The notes: generated by a model from the letters alone, not told the origin. A stretch of 64,000 nucleotides of DNA from Enterobacter vonholyi (GCF_008364555.1 NZ_VTUC01000003.1:310001-374000); one strand, 5' to 3'. Positions 11,149 to 20,534 are shown, counted from the stretch's first letter. Numbers and translations are program-made.

Positions 11149-12954
11149 TTATCGCCGCTCAGCGGGAAGTCTGGCGGCTTTGTTAACGTCATACCACCAG
11201 GTATCAAAGCCCAGGGAGTAGACAGGGCGCACGGCAGGCACGGAGAACTTGTCCCAGCGCGCAAGGCGATCTTCGCCCATATACCACATCGGCAACATGT
11301 AGTAGTTCCAGGTTAAGAACCTGTCGAGGGCGCGCCCGAGCGGCAGGAGCTTTTCTTTATCCCCCTGCGCCGCCACGATTTTCGCAATCAGCGCGTCAAT
11401 CGCCGGGCTTTTTACCCCCGGCGCATTGTACGAGGAGTCGATGTAGCTGGAGGCCCAGGAGATTTGCAGGTCCGTGCTGGGCCACGGTTGGGCGGGCCAC
11501 AGGCGCTGCATCATGTCGTAATCGCGGCTGCGCATGCGGCTGGTGATCTGCGCGTTATCCACCTGGCGAATGTTCATGGTCACGCCCAGCCGCTCAAGAT
11601 TGTGCTTAAACGGCAGCACCCACTGGTCGTTGCCCCCGGACGAGAGCAGCAGCTCAAAGCTGAGAGGCTTTCCCGTTTTGGCATCAACACGTTTTTGATT
11701 CTTCAGATGCCAGCCCGCGTCATCCAGCAGCTTGCTGGCTTTGAGCAGGTTGTCGCGGTCGTAACCGTCACCGTTTGAAGCCGGCGGCTGAAACACCGTT
11801 GTAAACACCTCTGGCGGTACCTCTGCTTTAAGGGGTGCCAGCAGAACCAGTTCGTCGGCTTTCGGATAATCACGCGCGGCATATTCCGTGTTCTGGAAAT
11901 AGCTGTTGGCGCGGCTGTAAGCCCCGTAAAACAGCGCTTTGTTCATCCACTCAAAATCAAAGGCCAGGGAGATGGCTTCCCGCACCCGGCGGTCATTAAA
12001 TACCGGACGCTGAATATTAAACGCCAGCCATCGCGTGTCTTGCGCAGACTCATTTTTATGCTCGTCTTTGACGATATAGCCTTTGGCGAAATTTTTGCCG
12101 ATATAGCGGGTCGCCCAGTTTTTGGCGCTGCTCTCGACCCGCAAATCGAAAGCCCCCGCTTTGAACGCTTCAAACGCCACGTTATCGTCAAGGTAGTAAT
12201 CATAGCGAAGGGTGTCGAAGTTCCAGCGTCCGCGGTTTACCGGCAGATTGGCTGCCCAGTAGTCTTTGACGCGGGAATAGACGACATATTGCCCCATGCG
12301 CCAGTCGGTGATGCGGTAGGGGCCGCCAGCCAGAGGAGGCGTGGAAAGCGGGTCGCTCAGCTTGTGGCTTTTCCAGAACGATTCCGGCATCACCGGCAGC
12401 GAGAACAGGCTGAGCATGTTCTCTTTATTTGGTTCGCTCAACTCGATGCGCACGGTAAGCGGCGCAATGGCTCTGACCGACGCGCCTTTATACACGATGC
12501 GGAACTGGGGAACGCCTTCGGTCATAAATTTATGAAAGGTGAACGCAACGTCGCTGGCCTTAACCGGCGTACCATCATGAAAACGAGCTCGAGGGTTAAG
12601 GGAGATCTCCGCCCAGGCGAAGTTATCGGCGTAACGCACGTTCTCGGCAATAAGCGGATAGTAGCTGCCGGGCTCGTCATCGGAGGTGACAAAGAGCGTA
12701 TCGTAAAGCGATTCCGTCCGCGCGGCCGCCACGCCGCGCAGGGCGAAGCGGTTGAAGTTGTCGAAGGTTCCCGTGGCGGAAAGCGTGACCTTTCCGCCCT
12801 TCGGCGCGGCAGGGTTGACGTAATCGAAGTGCGTAAAATTGACCGCGTATTTCGGCTCGCCAATCACCGCGAAGGCGATATTTTCTTTGATGGCTTGCGC
12901 CTGGCTGGACAGGCTCGTGAATGCCAACATCAGCAACATAAAGCGCATAAGCAT
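11149..12954 (-). CDS. yejA: Peptide/microcin C ABC importer, periplasmic binding protein YejA
   Basis: 601 residues, SBP_bac_5 family. A signal peptide ends at SSQAQA with the mature protein starting IKENIAFAV, which aligns with E. coli YejA. A GGGAG ribosome site lies upstream of the chosen ATG. The protein captures peptides and microcin C in the periplasm for YejBEF. First gene of the operon; pdeN ends 73 bp downstream on the plus coordinate and is a separate unit. Confidence 0.95.
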   Translation of the reverse strand: MLMRFMLLMLAFTSLSSQAQAIKENIAFAVIGEPKYAVNFTHFDYVNPAAPKGGKVTLSATGTFDNFNRFALRGVAAARTESLYDTLFVTSDDEPGSYYPLIAENVRYADNFAWAEISLNPRARFHDGTPVKASDVAFTFHKFMTEGVPQFRIVYKGASVRAIAPLTVRIELSEPNKENMLSLFSLPVMPESFWKSHKLSDPLSTPPLAGGPYRITDWRMGQYVVYSRVKDYWAANLPVNRGRWNFDTLRYDYYLDDNVAFEAFKAGAFDLRVESSAKNWATRYIGKNFAKGYIVKDEHKNESAQDTRWLAFNIQRPVFNDRRVREAISLAFDFEWMNKALFYGAYSRANSYFQNTEYAARDYPKADELVLLAPLKAEVPPEVFTTVFQPPASNGDGYDRDNLLKASKLLDDAGWHLKNQKRVDAKTGKPLSFELLLSSGGNDQWVLPFKHNLERLGVTMNIRQVDNAQITSRMRSRDYDMMQRLWPAQPWPSTDLQISWASSYIDSSYNAPGVKSPAIDALIAKIVAAQGDKEKLLPLGRALDRFLTWNYYMLPMWYMGEDRLARWDKFSVPAVRPVYSLGFDTWWYDVNKAARLPAERR

Positions 12955-13027
12955 CTCGCGGCAGCTCCCTCTTTACAGACCGGCTCGGTTAAGCTGAATA
13001 ATAAGTGACGTCACGGACAATGTGAAA

Positions 13028-14584
13028 TTAATCACCCTCGGCCGAAATATCAGGCCGCCATTCGCGGAACTGTGCCAGCGGCATCGGGCGGCTAATCCAG
13101 TATCCCTGCAGGAAATTAACGCCGTGTTCGCGCAGCCAGGCGGCCTGTTCCGGTGTCTCTACCCCTTCGGCGACGGTCGACATATTCAGTCGTCTTGCCA
13201 GCGTCAGAACGGCATCCAGCACCGGCGACGTCACCGTCTCAGTCCCTATTGCGTTAACAAATCCGCGGTCTATCTTGAGGTAGTCCATGGTGAAATGCTC
13301 AAGGTAAATCAGTGCGCTGTGGCCGGTACCAAAATCATCAATGGCGATTTCAAACCCTTCGTTATGGAGCCATTCGAAGAGGCTATTAGCTTCCCGATGG
13401 TTAAGCATATCGCGCTCGGTAATTTCCAGCACGATCTGGAAGTAATCAGGCGGCAGTAGGGCTTTGAAGGTGCGCATATCGTCCTTGAAGCTTTCCGCAT
13501 GCAGATGCCCCGGCGCGATGTTGATGCCCACCTTTGCGCCCGGAGGTAACAGCGTTTGTAATACGGGAGCATCGTGAATGATAAGGTCAAAAAGATGCAG
13601 CGTCAGCGGGACAATGAGCTTCTGCGCTTCGGCAAAATTGATAAACGCGTCGGGCGGAATTTCCCCCATTGTTGGGTGTTTCCAGCGCATCAGTACTTCC
13701 AGCCCGGTCATCTGGAGCGATTTAGCATCGACGACGGGCTGATAGACTACATAAAACTGGCCGCGCTTAATCGCGCTTAAAATCTCTTTACCCGGGTTGA
13801 GGCGAATGCTGAGGATATAGTAGTTGAGCGAGCCGGCACAAATGCCGCATACCAGCCCGAAGAACAGGGCGTAAAGAATTTCATCGCTGGTCCAGGCGTC
13901 CGCATACAGATTTATGATCAGGGGAACGTCTTTCAGCGTTGCGGTACGGGCCGGCGTTTCATGAAGATCGTGCGCGTTGACCAGCATGCTGGACCGCGTT
14001 GACAGCGCATGATCGCCAATGATGATGGCGATGCCGGCAAATTCGTCCTGGCGAGCCGTGTAGAGCAGGTAAGGCGTCAGGTTGAGATTCACTGAGGTAA
14101 ATACGCCGCCGTCCTTCACTAGCGGGTTACGGTACCAGATGGCAATGGCGGGCTTGTTGGGCAACATCGGAGTGCCGGGAAGCAACGCCATATCAATCTG
14201 TTTGTCGATGTGCAGCTCAGGTATCAGCTCCTCCATCGGGGAATTCATCGGACCCGTAGCAGAAGAGCAGAACGCCATTTTGTCTCTGACCAGCAGGAAT
14301 GCGCGAACGTTAACGCTAAAGGCAGCGCGCGAGGTGAGTTCCTGATTTACGTCGTGGCAATTGTTTAACGTGAGCGGCTGGAGTACATCGATAGAATTTT
14401 TTAACTCATCGAAATAGCTCTCCATATAGATGCTCACATCGTGGATCAGGGTGTCGAATTTGACTTCCCGCTTGTGGTAGCTCCAGAAAAATTGCAACGA
14501 ACCCAGGAGCAGGGCGGCGATTAGGCCTGTGATGATGCTGAGGATCAGTATCTTGCGATTGCTGGAGAAATAGCGGGTGAACAT
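13028..14584 (-). CDS. pdeN: c-di-GMP phosphodiesterase PdeN (Rtn), CSS-EAL protein
   Basis: 518 residues from MFTRYFSSNRKILIL, the same length as E. coli Rtn. A TM helix near the N-terminus leads to a periplasmic CSS domain; the motif CSSATG is visible. A second TM around residue 240 is followed by a cytoplasmic EAL domain. The EAL signature reads EVLMRW, as in E. coli, and the metal-binding IDDFGTGHS and KIDRGF motifs are intact. It should hydrolyse c-di-GMP under periplasmic redox control (family knowledge). AGGAA precedes this start; an upstream ATG at 14635 would add 17 unconserved residues. Confidence 0.93.
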   Translation of the reverse strand: MFTRYFSSNRKILILSIITGLIAALLLGSLQFFWSYHKREVKFDTLIHDVSIYMESYFDELKNSIDVLQPLTLNNCHDVNQELTSRAAFSVNVRAFLLVRDKMAFCSSATGPMNSPMEELIPELHIDKQIDMALLPGTPMLPNKPAIAIWYRNPLVKDGGVFTSVNLNLTPYLLYTARQDEFAGIAIIIGDHALSTRSSMLVNAHDLHETPARTATLKDVPLIINLYADAWTSDEILYALFFGLVCGICAGSLNYYILSIRLNPGKEILSAIKRGQFYVVYQPVVDAKSLQMTGLEVLMRWKHPTMGEIPPDAFINFAEAQKLIVPLTLHLFDLIIHDAPVLQTLLPPGAKVGINIAPGHLHAESFKDDMRTFKALLPPDYFQIVLEITERDMLNHREANSLFEWLHNEGFEIAIDDFGTGHSALIYLEHFTMDYLKIDRGFVNAIGTETVTSPVLDAVLTLARRLNMSTVAEGVETPEQAAWLREHGVNFLQGYWISRPMPLAQFREWRPDISAEGD

Positions 14585-14633
14585 AGACGTCGTAATTCCT
14601 GAAATGCCGCTGGATGTATTCAGTGTAACGGGC

Positions 14634-14667
14634 AAAAAAAAACACTGCCGAAGCAGTGCTTTTTTTC
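14634..14667 (-). terminator. Intrinsic terminator between mepS and pdeN
   Basis: Stem GCACTGC/GCAGTG with loop TTCG, followed by a run of T on the minus strand. A matching T-run on the plus strand makes it potentially bidirectional. It ends mepS before pdeN. Confidence 0.88.
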
Positions 14668-14711
14668 ATCATATCGCCAGCCAAGGGATAACCAACGATA
14701 CGATAGTCATA

Positions 14712-15281
14712 TTAACTGCGGGTCAGTACGCGGCGTGCTTCGTTGTAGCGCTTTTTCCAGTACGGTTCATTCATGCTGGAAATGGTGACACCGCTGCTGG
14801 TTGAGGCATGTACGAACTGGTCATTACCAATGTAGATGCCAACATGTCGACCTGTAGAACCGGCACGGAACAGGACTAGATCACCGGTGCGCAGTTTGGT
14901 ACGTGAAATCGACTTGCCCATCTCCTGCTGTTCATAGGTTGAACGCGGAAGATCTAACCCAAATTGCTCGCGGAATGTACGCTGTACAAAACCGGAACAA
15001 TCAATACCTGTTTTTGTGCTGCCGCCAAGACGATAGCGCACGCCTTTCCAGTCAGCATACTGGTCCATAATGCGGGACTTCACGTCCAGATTACGTACCA
15101 TATTTTCAAATTCATCCTGAGAGGCTTGCAGTGACGAGGAATCTTCCATTCCCACAACACGCGTCTCAGGATGCATATTCTTTGCGGTGTTCGATGTACT
15201 ACATGCAGACAACAGTACCGCGACTGCTATCGCCGGGATCCCCCGTAAGATATATCTCAGAAACGGTTGAGATTTGACCAT
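14712..15281 (-). CDS. mepS: Murein DD-endopeptidase MepS (Spr), lipoprotein
   Basis: 189 residues. The lipobox LLSAC places the lipidated cysteine at Cys27, and the mature protein is anchored in the outer membrane. The NlpC/P60 domain carries catalytic Cys95 (DCSGF), His146 (GRHVGIYIG) and His158 (FVHAS). It cleaves meso-Dap-D-Ala crosslinks to allow wall growth and in E. coli is degraded by the NlpI-Prc system. It is monocistronic, with a long AT-rich upstream region. Confidence 0.97.
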   Translation of the reverse strand: MVKSQPFLRYILRGIPAIAVAVLLSACSTSNTAKNMHPETRVVGMEDSSSLQASQDEFENMVRNLDVKSRIMDQYADWKGVRYRLGGSTKTGIDCSGFVQRTFREQFGLDLPRSTYEQQEMGKSISRTKLRTGDLVLFRAGSTGRHVGIYIGNDQFVHASTSSGVTISSMNEPYWKKRYNEARRVLTRS

Positions 15282-15708
15282 TTTGTTTATTTTCCCTTGA
15301 AGTCCTTAACGACAAATATCGTTATAAAAATGCCAAACGTGACGAGACTAATTATCTGTTCACATTGAGACAATTCTTTCTGGTCACATTTGTGGTACAG
15401 CGCACAAAATTATTCGCCAGCGAAATAATTATCTCTATGGGGCAAAACGAGTTCGAGATTAACCGATTGCCTGGGGTATTGCGAGTAAAAAAAGCCTTTT
15501 TTTTATAAGAAAATGTGATACAGAAAGTAAAAATCCGTAATTGCTTAAAATGCGGACAGATCCGAGGCTTTATCGCGCAATTGCTTCATTTTTATCATGA
15601 ATGTGATGACAAGAATATGACGCTGGGAAAAGATCGTGGCGAGAACGCTATCAGGGATCATGTCGATCCCTGATAGCTCACGTTAATTTAGGTTAGTTAT
15701 TTGTTCAA
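15282..15708. other. 427-bp gene-free interval between mepS and lpxT
   Basis: AT-rich and without a convincing ORF. The mepS end should hold its promoter. A-tracts and T-tracts around 15,487-15,507 suggest bent DNA. The other end carries a perfect 13-bp inverted repeat at 15,647-15,677. I recognise no RNA gene here. Confidence 0.6.
15647..15677. repeat. Perfect 13-bp inverted repeat downstream of lpxT
   Basis: GCTATCAGGGATC and its exact complement flank ATGTC. It lies about 30 bp past the lpxT stop and has no T-run, so it may be a weak or Rho-assisted terminator, or a protein site. Confidence 0.7.
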
Positions 15709-16410
15709 TTATTGTTGCGTTTTATCGGGAAGGTAGCGATCGAACAGCGCTATTATCCTGTCGCTCAGTGGGGTCATCAAACACCACGGCAGCGCAATCA
15801 GCGCAACGGAGAGCGAACCGACGGCAATATCGGTGAACCAGTGAGCGCCAATCATTACGCGCGGGAAGGCAAAAACCACAAAAATAATCAGGGCTATGGC
15901 AAACGCTTTTCTGCCGAAATAGCGAAGCATAATTGCGGAAAAAATAAGCAACATCATGCCGTGATCGCCAGGGAAACTGTCCTTCGACGCATCTTTTGTT
16001 GGAATATGCAGCAGCTCACTGACGCGATAAATATCGGTGAAAAAGAGCGTTGGGCTGGAACGCTTAACCGGAATAATTGCGGTGGCCAGCTGGTTAATGA
16101 CGACAGCAAACAGCAGCATCACCAGACCGATAATCAGAATACGCCGACGCCCGGCTTTGTCCTCTTTCAGCCAGAAAGAGAGCATCAGGCAGCCCATCGC
16201 CAGCAGCGAGAAGCCGTCAAAGGCGCGGTTGTTGGTAATTGCCACCAGCCACAGGAACGCGTTGCTCTTCACCAGCTCCTGATTGAAGAAGTGAAAAATG
16301 GCAGAATCCAGCGGGAACCAGAAACCATGATCTGCCGGGATATACCAGGAGAAGAAAAGCGCCAGACCGGCGACATTAAGCAGTAATATCAGGGGAAATC
16401 GAGTTGTCAT
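15709..16410 (-). CDS. lpxT: Kdo2-lipid A phosphotransferase LpxT (YeiU)
   Basis: 233 residues from the ATG at 16410, which lines up with the E. coli start. An ATG at 16422 would add four residues, and neither has a strong Shine-Dalgarno. About six membrane segments carry a PAP2 phosphatase core: SFPGDHGMM is the middle motif and GAHWFTDIAVG the last. LpxT moves a phosphate from undecaprenyl pyrophosphate to the lipid A 1-position on the periplasmic face. yeiR lies 33 bp upstream on the same strand. Confidence 0.92.
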   Translation of the reverse strand: MTTRFPLILLLNVAGLALFFSWYIPADHGFWFPLDSAIFHFFNQELVKSNAFLWLVAITNNRAFDGFSLLAMGCLMLSFWLKEDKAGRRRILIIGLVMLLFAVVINQLATAIIPVKRSSPTLFFTDIYRVSELLHIPTKDASKDSFPGDHGMMLLIFSAIMLRYFGRKAFAIALIIFVVFAFPRVMIGAHWFTDIAVGSLSVALIALPWCLMTPLSDRIIALFDRYLPDKTQQ

Positions 16411-16443
16411 AACGTTCTGCATAGAGTGAAAACTGGGGCAACG

Positions 16444-17430
16444 TTAGCCGCCCGAACTTAAACGAATCCTCAACAGACTGGACTGGAGGGCATTCCAGTC
16501 GGCGTTAACCGCACTAATTAACTCTATACGGCTGTCAGGCGGTGCCACGTTTTGCGTTTCAATAAAGAAATCGTCGCCCTGGCGGTTGATCCGCACCAGT
16601 CCGTCCGGGGTGCGCATGATCCCTTTCACGCGATCGACGGGCGCAAGGCGGGCCCACTCTAGGATCCCGATGGTGTCAAAAACGGTTTCAGCATCAAAAA
16701 TCCATCCGCAGGCCTGATATCCCTGGCCGCTATTCAGATTACGACGCCAGCGCTGGTGTTCCGGCAGATTCAGGGCTGCCAGACCCTGCTTAACCGGATG
16801 ACTGTGCGAATGCTCCGCGCTGGCAGGCAAGGCGGTGAGGTTCAGACGTGGAAGGTCAAGCAGGGTGCTATCAATATTCCCTTGGGTAGTTTCCACCCGT
16901 GTGCGATTGCCGCCAAAATGTTGCCACCACGCATCCAGCGCGGCCTGGCTTTCAGCCGTGGCGCGATCTGCTTTATTCGCAACAATAACGTCAGCGGAGG
17001 CGAGCTGATCGCGGAAGTTCTCATTAGCCACCGCCTTGTCATCCAGAAGCTGACGCGGATCGAGCAGGCACAGGGTGGCGCGCAAATCGATCCACGGCTC
17101 GTAAACCGGGGCGGTCAGTAAATCGAGGATTTGCTTAGGGTGACCCAGCCCGGTAGGTTCAATCAGCAGGCGGTCAGGTTTGCCCTGACGCAGCAGGGTA
17201 TTGAGGCCGACCTGCATAGGCAGGCCATTGACGCAGCACATGCATCCGCCGGGGATCTCTTTAATCATCGCGCCGCTGGATGACAGCAACGCGCCGTCAA
17301 TGCCCACCTCGCCAAATTCATTGACCAGCACGGCCCACTTCTCGGCCGGATCTTTATTCGCCAGCAGGTGGAGAATTGAGGTGGTTTTACCGCTGCCGAG
17401 AAAACCGGTGATGAGGTTGGTTTTGGTCAC
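16444..17430 (-). CDS. yeiR: Zinc-binding COG0523 GTPase YeiR
   Basis: 328 residues. Walker A GFLGSGKTT is at 9-17. The metal-binding CMCC motif is at 63-66, and NKAD supplies guanine specificity. A histidine-rich linker, EHSHSHPVKQG, separates the GTPase and CobW C-terminal domains. E. coli YeiR is a zinc-dependent GTPase, with a proposed role as a metal chaperone under zinc limitation. A Zur-like palindrome lies 20 bp upstream of the start, which fits that role. Divergent from nothing; yeiQ is upstream on the same strand. Confidence 0.94.
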   Translation of the reverse strand: MTKTNLITGFLGSGKTTSILHLLANKDPAEKWAVLVNEFGEVGIDGALLSSSGAMIKEIPGGCMCCVNGLPMQVGLNTLLRQGKPDRLLIEPTGLGHPKQILDLLTAPVYEPWIDLRATLCLLDPRQLLDDKAVANENFRDQLASADVIVANKADRATAESQAALDAWWQHFGGNRTRVETTQGNIDSTLLDLPRLNLTALPASAEHSHSHPVKQGLAALNLPEHQRWRRNLNSGQGYQACGWIFDAETVFDTIGILEWARLAPVDRVKGIMRTPDGLVRINRQGDDFFIETQNVAPPDSRIELISAVNADWNALQSSLLRIRLSSGG

Positions 17431-17449
17431 GTGCGCTCCAGATCAGAAT

Positions 17450-17464
17450 TGTGATGCTATAACA
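17450..17464. promoter_or_regulatory. Zur-box-like sequence upstream of yeiR
   Basis: TGTGATGCTATAACA matches 12 of 15 core positions of the enterobacterial Zur core TGTTATAATATAACA as I remember it. It sits 20-34 bp before the yeiR ATG. Confidence 0.4.
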
Positions 17465-17512
17465 CTATTCTCTCTATCCTGGCGAAAAACGTGACCTGTG
17501 AGAAGGGGAAGG

Positions 17513-17537
17513 GCGAACGGAGGCCTCATCCGTTCGC
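17513..17537 (-). terminator. Hairpin downstream of yeiQ
   Basis: GCGAACGGA and TCCGTTCGC form a perfect 9-bp stem about 20 bp past the yeiQ stop. The tract after it is C/T-rich and not a clean T-run, so its efficiency is uncertain. Confidence 0.55.
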
Positions 17538-17554
17538 GTTAAGCGCAATAATCG

Positions 17555-19021
17555 TTAAATATTTAACGTTTCGATAACAGCCTGACGTGCGCCGTTGCGG
17601 ATAATGCGCTGGTATGCCTGGCGGACAGTCTCCACAAAGACGCTGTTTTGTGCGAGATCGTGACCAAAGACCTCACTCAGCCCCAGCAGCGCGTTAACGC
17701 GGTCGGCGTCGCTGCTGGCGTTGACGATGGCGCGGATTTTATCGCTGAGGGGATCGCGAACGTCAATCGCATTGCCACAGTCGTCGATACCGCTGACGTA
17801 GCGTATCCAGCCGGCCACGCCCAGAGCCAGCAGCGGCCACGGCGTATTTCGCTCAAGATGAACGCGGATCCCGTCAAGCATTCTCTGGGGCAGCTTCTGG
17901 CTACCGTCCATCGCGATTTGCCAGGTCCGATGCTGGAGGGCCGGGTTGGCAAAGCGTTCAATTAGGCTATCGGCGTAGGCGGTGAGATCGACATCCTTAA
18001 TCCGTAACGTGGGGGCCTGCTCGTTCAGCATCAGCCGACGGGCGGCTTCACGGAACGCCGCGTCCTCCATGCATTCATTAATATGCGCGTAGCCGGCAAG
18101 ATACCCGAGATACGCCAGGAAAGAGTGGCTGCCGTTGAGCATGCGTAATTTCATCTGCTCCCACGGCAGAACATCCTGCACCATCTGGACACCCGCCACT
18201 TCCCACTCGGGACGGCCTGCGACAAAATTATCTTCCACCACCCACTGAATAAACGGTTCGCAGCTGATGGCGCACGGATCTTCAACGCCGAGCGCGTCGG
18301 TGATTTCCGCAAGCGATGCTTCCGTCGCGGCGGGAACAATTCTGTCAACCATCGTTCCCGGGAAGCTCACGTGGCTATCAATCCATTCAGACAGCGCCGC
18401 GGAACGCTTTTGCGCCATGCCCAGCACCGCGTTTTTGACCACGTGCCCGTTATCCGGGATGTTGTCGCAGGAGAGCACGGTAAACGCAGGCAAACCGCGC
18501 TCGCGGCGGCGGTGGAGCGCTTCGACCAGGATCCCTGGGGCAGAATGTGGCTCTGAGGGGTTTTCAAGGTCGTGGACGATCCGGGGGTTATTCAGATCGA
18601 GTTTTCCGGTCGCGGGATCGATGCAATAGCCTTTTTCCGTGATGGTGAGCGATACAATCGCGACCTGAGGCTCGCAAAATTTCTCAATAATGGCGGGCAG
18701 GGAGTCCAGCTTTGCGTTCAGGCACTCATGGACGGCGCCGACGATAATCGCCTCATTTCCTTCAGCCCCTTTCTCCAGCACGGTGAACAGATGCTCCTGC
18801 GCGCGCAGCTGGCTCATCAGCACGTCGCCGCTGAACAGGCTAATCTCACAAATCCCCCAGTCGCCGCCTTTTTCATTCAGCACCCTATTTGTTAACAAAG
18901 CCTGGTGCGCACGGTGAAACGCGCCAAAGCCAAAGTGAACGATGCGGGAGCGTAATGACTGGCGATCGTAGCGAGGTTGCTGAACCCCGGCAGGAAGGAC
19001 GGTAGAGGCAATTGTCTTCAT
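17555..19021 (-). CDS. yeiQ: Mannitol dehydrogenase-family oxidoreductase YeiQ (fructuronate reductase-like)
   Basis: 488 residues from MKTIASTVLPAG, the E. coli YeiQ length. The N-terminal Rossmann segment IVHFGFGAFHRAHQA binds NAD. The C-terminal domain carries the polyol dehydrogenase signature around KLRMLNGSHSFLAYLG. Relatives include UxuB (D-mannonate to D-fructuronate) and UxaB. Here it is divergent from uxuA, whose product mannonate dehydratase handles the same intermediate, so fructuronate reductase is the likely role (inference). An in-frame ATG at 19030 would add three residues. Confidence 0.9.
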   Translation of the reverse strand: MKTIASTVLPAGVQQPRYDRQSLRSRIVHFGFGAFHRAHQALLTNRVLNEKGGDWGICEISLFSGDVLMSQLRAQEHLFTVLEKGAEGNEAIIVGAVHECLNAKLDSLPAIIEKFCEPQVAIVSLTITEKGYCIDPATGKLDLNNPRIVHDLENPSEPHSAPGILVEALHRRRERGLPAFTVLSCDNIPDNGHVVKNAVLGMAQKRSAALSEWIDSHVSFPGTMVDRIVPAATEASLAEITDALGVEDPCAISCEPFIQWVVEDNFVAGRPEWEVAGVQMVQDVLPWEQMKLRMLNGSHSFLAYLGYLAGYAHINECMEDAAFREAARRLMLNEQAPTLRIKDVDLTAYADSLIERFANPALQHRTWQIAMDGSQKLPQRMLDGIRVHLERNTPWPLLALGVAGWIRYVSGIDDCGNAIDVRDPLSDKIRAIVNASSDADRVNALLGLSEVFGHDLAQNSVFVETVRQAYQRIIRNGARQAVIETLNI

Positions 19022-19113
19022 GAGATACACACCTGATTAACCATTAATTAACAATCCCAGTGTAAAGTTATATGACAGCAAATAAAATTGGTGAGCCGTA
19101 AATATCCCCGTTA

Positions 19114-19129
19114 TGTGAGTTTGATCAAT
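19114..19129. promoter_or_regulatory. CRP-like site in the yeiQ-uxuA gap
   Basis: TGTGA, 6 bp, TCAAT: eight of ten consensus positions. Expected for a hexuronate locus but assigned by motif only. Confidence 0.4.
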
Positions 19130-19197
19130 CAATTTGTGGCGGCATATTGACCCTTCACGGCAAACATGTATGGTAGTCGTCATTGCGGTAACGTATA

Positions 19198-19209
19198 TTG
19201 GTATAACAA
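19198..19209. promoter_or_regulatory. Probable ExuR/UxuR-type operator before uxuA
   Basis: TTGGTATAACAA has the TTGnTATAnCAA symmetry of GntR-family hexuronate regulators. It lies 17 bp before the uxuA ATG, where binding would block transcription. Confidence 0.55.
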
Positions 19210-19226
19210 CTTGAGAGGGTGAGGCA

Positions 19227-20417
19227 ATGGAACAAACCTGGCGTTGGTACGGGCCGAACGATCCGGTTTCTCTTGATGATGTGCGTCAGGCTGGCGCAAC
19301 GGGTGTCGTCACGGCGCTGCATCATATTCCTAACGGTCAGGTCTGGCCGGTAGAGGAAATACAGACGCGTCAGGCGCTGCTGGCGGAGAAGGGATTAACC
19401 TGGTCTGTGGTGGAAAGCATTCCTGTTCATGAAGATATCAAAACCCATTCCGGGGAGTATCAGACCTGGATTGCTAACTATCAGCAGAGCATTCGTAACC
19501 TCGCGGCCTGCGGTATTGATACGGTTTGCTATAACTTTATGCCCATCCTCGACTGGACGCGAACCGACCTCGAATATCAGATGCCGGACGGTTCAAAAGC
19601 GCTGCGTTTCGATCAGATTGCCTTTGCAGCGTTCGAGCTGCACATCCTGAAACGGCCTGGCGCCGAAGCGGATTACACCGTGGAAGAGCAGCAGCAGGCA
19701 CTCGAATGGTTCAATGCAGCCAGCGACGCGGACATCGAAAAGCTGACCCGTAATATTATTGCGGGCCTGCCGGGTGCCGAAGAGGGGTATACGCTGGATC
19801 AGTTCCGCGCCCGCCTGGCGGAATACGGCAATATTGATAAGCACCAGCTGCGTGAAAACATGGCGTATTTCCTGCGCGCTATCGTGCCGGTTGCGGAAGA
19901 GGTCGGGGTTCGCCTGGCCGTGCACCCGGACGATCCACCGCGTCCCATTCTTGGCCTGCCGCGCATTGTTTCCACAATTGAAGATATGCAGTGGCTGAAA
20001 GAGACGGTCGACAGCATCTATAACGGCTTCACCATGTGTACCGGCTCCTACGGCGTGCGGGCAGATAACGATCTGGTGCGGATGATTGAAACCTTCGGCG
20101 ACCGCATTCATTTTACGCATCTGCGCGCGACCTGCCGTGAAGAGAACCCAAAAACCTTCCACGAGGCGGCTCACCTGGGCGGCGATGTGAATATGGTGGC
20201 GGTGGTAGACGCCATTCTGGCCGAAGAGGCGCGTCGCAAGCAGATTGGCGATGTGCGTCCTATTCCGTTCCGTCCAGACCACGGCCATCAGATGCTGGAC
20301 GATCTGCGTAAGAAAACCAACCCAGGCTATTCTGCGATTGGCCGTCTTAAAGGGATGGCGGAAGTGCGCGGCGTTGAGCTGGCGCTGAAGATGACGAAGT
20401 ATCCGGAATTGCTTTAA
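19227..20417 (+). CDS. uxuA: D-mannonate dehydratase UxuA
   Basis: 396 residues. It opens [16 protein letters not shown] like E. coli UxuA and carries the conserved stretches [23 protein letters not shown] and [17 protein letters not shown] (here [13 protein letters not shown]). It dehydrates D-mannonate to 2-keto-3-deoxygluconate in glucuronate catabolism, using Fe2+/Mn2+. In K-12 uxuA heads uxuAB far from here; next to yeiQ it makes a divergent pair. A GAGAGGGTGAGG ribosome region precedes the ATG. Confidence 0.95.
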   Translation: MEQTWRWYGPNDPVSLDDVRQAGATGVVTALHHIPNGQVWPVEEIQTRQALLAEKGLTWSVVESIPVHEDIKTHSGEYQTWIANYQQSIRNLAACGIDTVCYNFMPILDWTRTDLEYQMPDGSKALRFDQIAFAAFELHILKRPGAEADYTVEEQQQALEWFNAASDADIEKLTRNIIAGLPGAEEGYTLDQFRARLAEYGNIDKHQLRENMAYFLRAIVPVAEEVGVRLAVHPDDPPRPILGLPRIVSTIEDMQWLKETVDSIYNGFTMCTGSYGVRADNDLVRMIETFGDRIHFTHLRATCREENPKTFHEAAHLGGDVNMVAVVDAILAEEARRKQIGDVRPIPFRPDHGHQMLDDLRKKTNPGYSAIGRLKGMAEVRGVELALKMTKYPELL

Positions 20418-20423
20418 GACCCG

Positions 20424-20522
20424 TTGCCCGGTGGCGCTACGCTTACCGGGCCTACAAAAAAACCGGCCTGAGAGCCGGTTTTTTTGTTTTTGTTGGTCGG
20501 GTAAGGCGAAGCCGCCACCCGA
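20424..20522. repeat. BIME: two inverted REP units flanking a terminator
   Basis: One REP lies at 20,427-20,452 and an inverted partner at 20,495-20,522. Between them is a terminator. The element fills the convergent uxuA-yeiP gap. Confidence 0.85.
20456..20486. terminator. Bidirectional terminator between uxuA and yeiP
   Basis: AACCGGC and GCCGGTT form the stem, with A-run and T-run flanks. Confidence 0.88.
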
Positions 20523-20534
20523 CAAACGCCGCAA

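Noticed and set aside
12040..13008. 322-residue plus-strand frame opposite yejA
   Set aside because: Antisense to a well-supported gene; no ribosome site or homology.
19593..20534. 313-residue minus-strand frame opposite uxuA, crossing the BIME
   Set aside because: It reads through a REP/terminator and opposes uxuA; not a gene.
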